NCBI GenBank assembly: GCA_963978545.1
Contig: OZ021727.1
Coordinates: forward strand, 20,429,943-20,493,942
Length of the DNA: 64,000 bases
Source: Linyphia triangularis
Taxonomy: Eukaryota; Arthropoda; Arachnida; Araneae; Linyphiidae
Direction of reading: 5' to 3'
Below the pieces are notes generated by a model, which saw only the letters and a program-made list of their open reading frames with translations, did not search any database and had not been told where the DNA came from. Position 1 is the stretch's first letter. Every line of letters begins with the position of its first letter. Shown here piece by piece: positions 58,291-64,000 of the stretch. The translations under genes were made by a program, and so were the position numbers.

Positions 58291-58510
58291 CCTAGTAATA
58301 GAGGTCGGAAATATCGATCAAAATAAATATCGATACTATATCGTTGCATAGAAAAAAAATATCGATAAAATATCGATATATCGTTACATGATTTATTTTT
58401 TTCATTTGAATTTGATTTTGCCAGAAACAAAGTTTTTCGGGTCAAATTTCTACTTTTCATGATTGTTTTTTCGTAAGGTGACAACTTTTTCAACTGAAAA
58501 CGATCTATTA

Positions 58511-58543
<33 letters not shown>

Positions 58544-58857
58544 ATATTGGTGCAGTGATTTTAAGAAAAATTTAGATAATTTTCAATAGCTTTTAAGTGT
58601 ATGGAAAATATTGAATATTGGTGCCATTTTAATTGTTTCTCAGGCAAGTTCAAACTTTAGTTTTGAAGTTTTTGAAAAGAGAATAAAGAAAAACGAAAAA
58701 ACACATGAAACTACAAAACGATCATCAAAAAACTAAAAATATTTGAAAATATCGATATATCGGTGACTGTTATCGATATTTTTAATATCGATATTTTTTT
58801 CAGAAATATCGATACAAATATCGTCGTATCGATTTATCGCCGACCTCTACCTATTAA
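58291..58857. mobile_element. hAT-like MITE copy 2
   Basis: Body 58299-58849 (551 bp) starts TAGAGGTCGGAAATATCG and ends CGCCGACCTCTA. It is flanked by CCTAGTAA and CCTATTAA (7 of 8 match). It is the reverse orientation of the copy at 13213. It has the same ATCGATAT-packed ends and a long poly-A (58509-58541) in the middle. It is inserted in the terminal repeat of the long-TIR element, so it is younger. Confidence 0.88.
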
Positions 58858-59287
58858 GATTCATTCCCCATACTCACTATGTTACACAATCTTCTAGCCC
58901 AGTTCATTTAGAAACTACTTTGTATAAAGCCTTGTAATTTAGTGAGTAGGTACGAAAATGATCACTTAGGAAAATGCCATAAATTAAGAAAAAAAAATTA
59001 CAAAAAATTAAGGTTTAATGTGTTAGTTTATATTTAAAATCTTTACGTCAATGAATATGCAGTGGCTCTTGATTTTCATTTATAAAATAATAGTTATTTA
59101 TGCAACCAGTTGGGAAAATAATACTTTTTCAAACGAGGTGAAATGCTTATTTGACAAGTGCTTTAGCACCATCGATATAGATCAACAACTGGATATACTG
59201 CTCCGATGTCAATGCATGGAGGAAAAACGCGCCGGTGGTTGATGATGCTGGTGGGAATATTAACCAATAACAGTTCACTTTTATAGT

Positions 59288-59380
59288 TGGACTAGGGAGC
59301 TCCGCCCCCTGCTCGCTGACGCTCGCCAACCCCCTGGATTGCTATGCAATCCCCTTGGCTCGCTTTGCTCGCCTCAAAGT
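59288..59380. repeat. GC-rich hairpin block
   Basis: GAGCTCCGCCCCCTGCTCGC, then GACGCTCGCCAACCCCCTGG, then the dyad GGATTGCTATGCAATCC, then CTTGGCTCGCTTTGCTCGCC. It has repeated GCTCGC words and is far richer in G/C than its surroundings. CTAGGG on the left and CCCTAG on the right (about 59282 and 59397) could be its ends. It is a small repeat, probably mobile in origin. Confidence 0.6.
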
Positions 59381-60761
59381 GAAGCATTAAAATATGCCCT
59401 AGCAAAAAGCTATCTCAGCTGCATAATGCCATGAAATTGAAAACATTTTGTTAATTATGAAGAGCCAGAATACTTGCCACGTCATTATACTACTGCTGTC
59501 GAGACGCGTTAAGCAGGGACAGTGTGACAACGTAGTAGAAAGTTCTTGGAAAACAACAAAAATAAACAGTATCGTACATATATTTAAAAAAGATGGTTAT
59601 TTCATTGAACAATTAAAATTTACGGGCTGGTATCGTATGAAGCGCTAAAATATTTAAAGTTGTTTATAGAAATTTCTTAACGAAGCAATCATATGTTCGC
59701 ATAATCTTTTTTGCGATACTTAGAAAATAAAATAAACAGCCAATTATCCGGCATTCAATCAACAGGCATTTTTTGAAAATCAAATTTGGCGAGAAAATTA
59801 ACCCTATTCCGCCAAAAGTTTTTTTTTAATATCATATGAGATTTTGAAGTTGAGTGGGTGGTTTTGTTCGTTAATTTGATAGTTTTCAATTCGATAGCTG
59901 AATTTGCACTGATTAGAAATGAATATAGGTTCAGATTTACTGCATAATGTCTCTCAGCGACTTTTTGAAAGTTGGCGATTTAGCGCTGAATGCAACCCGG
60001 CGACCTCCGGAACATGTTCAGCAGATAACTTTTCCGAAAAGTCTGGTTTATCCGAAATTCTAATCCAAAAGAAATGTACACACCTTGGATCCATCTATTC
60101 TTATATCATCGTAACTATTAAATCAATACGTTTTAAATAGGCAATAATTTCTATCTGTAGACTGTAATTAGAAAAACAAAATATAGCGAATCCAAGTTGT
60201 TGCTGTTGCCAGTTGTATTGGTCAAATTTCAAAAGATATATTGTGATTGGCTGGATTGCTGAATTTGGAAATTCGTGCATAAAGTACATTTAGAAGATCA
60301 TTGCCATTCTGCTCACAGAAATACAGCCGAATTTGGACGTTACGCAAGAGAATTATATATATAGATGGGAATGCGAAAATCCTTGTAAAGTGCTAGAGTA
60401 GATATTTTTTTTGCACATTATTACTAATTAAGGTCTACTATTGACATTTCTACTGTGTACAACTCAAAATTTTATTTTCAATCCTTGTCAATCCGTATTT
60501 TTTATCTCACCAACGCCATCTGGCAACGGCTTCATTTTCCCAACGTTAAGCAGTCTATTCAGTTGTTTATCTATATCGATGGTTAGCACAAGTCAAATGT
60601 TTACCAAGTTTGAAAAAGTATTTTTCCACTTGTTGCATACAATACTTTTTTATAATCACGAGTAAGAAATATTTTCAGTAAAGATGTCTATTCATGTTGG
60701 CAACTCCAGCCAAAGAATTTCTTCTGAAAATATGTCACTTCTATGCCAAAACTATATAGTT

Positions 60762-60938
60762 TGGCGTCCACTATCGCTGAGCAGAGCAGAGCGGAGTGGA
60801 CTAGGCTGCCAATTACAAGGCTGCCAACGTCTACTGTAGCATGAGCATAGTGCTATAATGGACGTTGACAGCCTTGTAATTGGCTCTAATCTAATCCACT
60901 CCGCTCTGCTCTGCTCTGATCAGCGATAGTGGAAGCCA
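60762..60938. repeat. 177-bp palindrome with CTCTGC-type arms
   Basis: The left arm TTGGCGTCCACTATCGCTGA continues with GCAGAGCAGAGCGGAGTGGA and GCCAATTACAAGGCTG. The right arm is the complement (CAGCCTTGTAATTGGC, TCCACTCCGCTCTGCTCTGC, TCAGCGATAGTGGAAGCCAA). The arms are about 75 bp with few mismatches and a short loop around 60838-60855. It is a foldback repeat, non-coding. Confidence 0.85.
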
Positions 60939-61263
60939 AGCTTATAACATTTGAGCCCGAGGCGTGCGAATAATACTTTTCTCACTACTGCGGAAAAGTT
61001 ACTTTCTCTCACTCTTTGTAAAAAAAGTTTTATTTCCCACCACGATTTACGAGTGAGAAAAGATAACTCTTTTACACGTTGTTACAAAAATATATATATT
61101 AGACCCTGTTTTCAAGTTTTTAATTTGTGTCATTTCATTAAGTGATCATTTTTGGACGTACTCATCAAATTACAAGGTCTTATACAAAGTAGTTTCTAAA
61201 TGAACTGGGCTAGTAGATTATAACATAGTGAGGGTAATGGTCTTTACTAGGAGTTCCTCTTCA

Positions 61264-61992
61264 CAAATAATCTATCCAACAGTCATAGGCCTAAGATTCT
61301 ACAGTTGTGATTGCATCGCCACTTGAACACCTCCTTCCCTCTTGTATCTTCTGATCTCCGCCACTGTTTCAGTACATCTAACTATCGACAACAATATGGT
61401 TCAATATTGCAGTAGGCATATTTCGATTTGAATTTTAAATTTTATCGCTTCAAAAAAAAAAAAAAAAAAGCGTGAAGGGTATAAATTTTAGGATGTTGCG
61501 TATTGAATATTTAAAGAGTTTCCTTACCAGAGAGAATTTTCTGTATTGGAATTGTGCTTGTATATGTAAACCCTAAACGACATTTTTATGCGGCACATTT
61601 CGAAAATTAGATTTTCAGCTCCTTAACTTGGCACCGAATGCAACAAAGAAACTTTGCCAAATCACCAATCGCGTGTGCAGAATTATCAACAGCGCTTCAG
61701 AATGAGGTAGCGATCAATCATCAAAACAAAAAGAACTGCGGTGAAATATTCTGTAAAAATTTTATTACAGTATATTTCACTTATTTTTTTTGTATTACGT
61801 ATCAAGAATAGAGCATAGATATGGTGCACTTTCATGAACATCAAGTCATTTCTATAAAAGACCAGATAAGTATTCAAAGGAATTTAAAAAAAAAATCAAT
61901 TTTATTTTGACAAAACATACAAAGAAAGTTTATTTGGATTAAAAATATTGGTACTATTTCCTTTTTATTTCCAAAGCAAGGCGGATAAGTTG
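61264..61992. other. Single-copy spacer
   Basis: Poly-A at about 61451-61468. 61264-61400 is GC-balanced. No gene. Confidence 0.4.
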
Positions 61993-62101
61993 ACTGGCTT
62001 GTACTCTCAAAGACCTATTTTTATGCACAATGACGGCTAATAATGCCAAGACCTACAACTTAACGTGGAATCCAAACTAGAACGGACATTCATGCCAAAT
62101 T

Positions 62102-63909
62102 CAGGATTTACGTATAAGCTAGACAAGCTGTAGCTTAGGGTCCCTCGACTTGCTTGGGGCCCCCAAAAAAATTTCCAAGTGAGCAATGGACGATGTAAGT
62201 GGTGACGTCACGATCGTCAAGTGAGGTTACACAATTCGTTGCTATGCAAAGTTCTATGCATTTTTTTTTTAGACTCACTTTCATCGAGTGAATTTAGAAT
62301 CGTGATTTAAATTAAAACAGCCATATTTGATATTTTAAAACCTCCTAATCGCATAAATTAGAACTCGCATTATGTAATGGTTACTTTGAGAACATTATTT
62401 TAAAATGTAATTAAATCGTGCTTCTGCTATCCTGTGCTTGGAAATCGAAGACACTTGTTATCGAAATTTTTTATCCCTACAGCTGGTATCTTATAATAGA
62501 ATCGAGGTAAATATAAATTTTATCTGCATTTTTATATTGAAAAATAAAATATATTTTATTTTTAGTTACTTAGTTGTTATATACTTATTTTTACTAGAAT
62601 GGTGAATGTCTAGTATTGTTGTCATTCTTCAAAGATGATTCAAAAGTTCCAAAGTCTTTGTCAAAGACTAGATGGGATAATTTATGCATTGCATCAGCTG
62701 AATATTGATACTACAAAGGAAGGCGAAACAAGAAATCAGTCATAAACATTTTGAATAAAATGGAGGAGTTTGAATTTATGGTAATGTTATATTTGTGGAG
62801 TTACTTGCTGGATGAATTTCACAAGACTAGTCAATATCACTGCGAGACCCTCAAATCAGTCTAGATGTATGAAGGAAATTGTATGCTTCACTTTCGGATT
62901 TTGTTGAAGGTTCCAGGGATATGTTCGATCATTTTGAAGAAAAACAAAGGAAAAATTGCCTGATGTTGATTACAAGAAAAGGAAAAGCAGATGCAGAAGA
63001 AGATGATGAAGATGATACTTTAGAGAACCTTGAGCCAAGAGACAAGTTCAGAATCAAAACATTTATACCTGTGATGGATGCATTAAAGTGAAGTCTGGCA
63101 CAGAGGGCCTCAGTATACAATGATGCTGTAAAAAAGTTTTTATTCTTAACAAAATTAGAAGTTACTGAAGAAGAGATTCGTGAAGGAGTTAGTGCTTTAT
63201 GTCAAACATATCTTGAAGATGAGGACATGAATCTTGTAGGAGAAATCAAGCATTTTCATCAATATGTTACACGTAGTCAAGCCTATGGTTCAGCGAAACA
63301 TGATAGTCTGACACATAAGGATCTGTATACAGTAATATTTAACGATCGTGTCCAATCAGCATTTCCTAATGTAGAAAAATTTTTGAGATTGTTTCTTAGT
63401 ATAATGGTTACAAATTGATCTGGAGAAAGATCTTTTTCTCAATTGAAGAGGATAAAAATGAATTTAGAACAACAATGACTCAAGATAAATTATGTTCCCT
63501 CAGTCTCATGTGCATAAAAAGTGACAAACTACGCAGTTTATCATTTGATGATGTCATCAGTGACTTTGCTCTGGCAAATGCAAGAAAGAAAATATTTTAG
63601 TTTAATATAATTCCTAAATCCTTATAACATGTTTCAAGAGATTAGGTAATAAGCCTTTGTATATTGTGCCTTTTAAAAGAACTTTTGTTTCTTTTTACCA
63701 GAGTTTGCATTTTAAAGTTTGTCATGAATAGAAATGATTTTAAGTTAAAGATTTATTATTTCACTATCTATATACTTCTTAATTCTATTTCAGTTTAGCC
63801 CTCTAGGTATCTGAAAATCATATCTGGCACTGACATATAATATCTGGACTTGTAAACGGCCCCATATCTCAAATAGTTTAGGGTCTTATCAAGTCTGAAT
63901 CAGGCCCTG
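62102..63909 (+). mobile_element. Decayed hAT transposon (ZMYM1-like transposase group)
   Basis: 1.8 kb from CAGGATTTACGTATAAGC to GTCTGAATCAGGCCCTG. The 3' terminus rereads as CAGGGCCTGATTCAGAC, so the left end has lost about four bases of a CAGGGCC-type inverted repeat. Inside is a transposase remnant. The expected 8-bp target duplication is not recognisable, because the SINE B-box region is itself similar to the transposon end. Confidence 0.75.
62640..63600 (+). pseudogene. hAT transposase remnant
   Basis: Frames read in order: KSLSKTRW near 62655; MLYLWSYLLDEFHKTSQ near 62785; LSDFVEGSRDMFDHFEEKQ from 62888; PRDKFRIKTFIPVMDALK, then an in-frame TGA at 63089; and EKFLRLFLSIMVTN, then TGA at 63416 followed by SGERSFSQLKRIK. 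A frameshift near 63460 continues into TTMTQDKLCSLSLMCIKSDK and DDVISDFALANARKK. The last part is the hAT C-terminal dimerisation region (normally SAERSFSKLKRIK...). The order and motifs match ZMYM1-like hAT transposases. At least two stops and two frameshifts rule out function. Confidence 0.85.
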
Positions 63910-63970
63910 ATTTGAACCCGCGACTTTTGGCATGGGAGGCCAGAGTGCTAACCACACAGCCATAAGGTAG

Positions 63971-64000
63971 ATCATGGTAAAACAATGATCCAATATGGAC
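63971..64000. other. Right edge
   Basis: 30 bp beyond the SINE-2 head; nothing can be said. Confidence 0.5.

Larger units (their letters stand above)
58280..61263. mobile_element. Long-terminal-inverted-repeat element, left end split by hAT MITE
   Basis: 58858-58967 and 61139-61240 are inverted copies of each other (for example AGTTCATTTAGAAACTACTT on the left and AAGTAGTTTCTAAATGAACT on the right). Outward, AAGAAAAAGTCCTAGTAA left of the MITE matches the complement of TTACTAGGAGTTCCTCTTC on the right, so the arms are about 120-130 bp. The 2.2-kb core holds a GC-rich block, a 177-bp palindrome and several short frames without known domains. The superfamily is unknown; it may be a composite. 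Confidence 0.65.
61993..63970 (-). mobile_element. SINE-2 copy d, split by a hAT transposon
   Basis: 61993-62101 (GGCTTGTACTCTCAAAGACC through GGACATTCATGCCAAATT) and 63910-63970 (ATTTGAACCCGCGAC, GGAGGCCAGAGTGCTAACC, CATAAGGTAG) are the two halves of a minus-orientation SINE-2, collinear with the other copies. The break is next to the B box. Confidence 0.85.

Noticed and set aside
1..64000. LTR retrotransposon, LINE reverse transcriptase or viral insertion
   Set aside because: No reverse transcriptase, integrase, protease or viral motif was found in the frames examined, and no long direct terminal repeats were seen.

Overview
The window looks like AT-rich nuclear DNA from an animal, most likely an arthropod and possibly an arachnid. 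I infer this from the style of the repeats (two tRNA-derived SINE families, many short terminal-inverted-repeat elements, long A/T runs, simple satellites); no diagnostic host gene is present to prove it. No long host protein-coding gene can be read on either strand. Nearly all open frames of 60-136 codons are chance frames or lie inside repeats. The only protein homology I can defend is a broken hAT-type transposase at the right end.

Layout, left to right. 1-1260 is a nearly identical 127-bp satellite that runs off the left edge. 1.3-8.3 kb holds copies of one mid-length repeat (called Rep-1 here), a truncated Rep-4 copy and a stretch rich in homeodomain-type motifs. 8.3-10.3 kb holds a 5'-truncated SINE, a TGTTACGGC foldback element and the first of three near-complete palindromes (FB-1, about 650 bp each). 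11-17.7 kb holds a pogo-like fragment, a Rep-2 copy split by a hAT MITE with a perfect 8-bp target duplication, a (TA)n tract and Rep-4. 19.4-21.2 kb holds a SINE-2 and a degenerate tandem repeat of about 260 bp. 23.7-32 kb alternates Rep-1, FB-1, a CAGGGTTCCCAC element and two Rep-3 copies, one split by Rep-1. 32.4-36 kb holds Rep-4, two SINE-1 copies with clear target duplications, a short tandem duplication and Rep-1. 37.6-39.3 kb is a 9-copy 120-bp array built on a Rep-1/Rep-2 junction and running into a Rep-2 copy. 41-46.2 kb is a dense nest of Rep-1, Rep-2 and FB-1. 51.8-58.8 kb carries Rep-3, a Helitron-like element, three Rep-2 copies, SINE-2 and a second hAT MITE. 58.3-61.3 kb is one element with long terminal inverted repeats. 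62.1-63.9 kb is a decayed hAT transposon lying inside a SINE-2.

The best candidate for host function is a non-repetitive stretch at about 47.4-48.0 kb. It carries a 13-bp X-box (RFX-type site), a perfect 9-bp dyad of CRE-like sites, two ETS-type cores, a minus-strand start codon 116 bp from the X-box followed by a strong donor splice site, and a plus-strand ATG frame. This is the architecture of a divergent promoter, perhaps of a ciliary gene. Weaker exon- or promoter-like islands lie at 6.2, 7.4, 14.1, 16.2, 22.4, 34.0, 40.6, 50.5 and 57.9 kb. If they are real, the window is the large-intron or intergenic space of one or more genes. Nested insertions give a relative history: Rep-3 is older than the Rep-1 copy inside it, Rep-1 is older than the Rep-2 and FB-1 copies inside it, and Rep-2 is older than the hAT MITE inside it.
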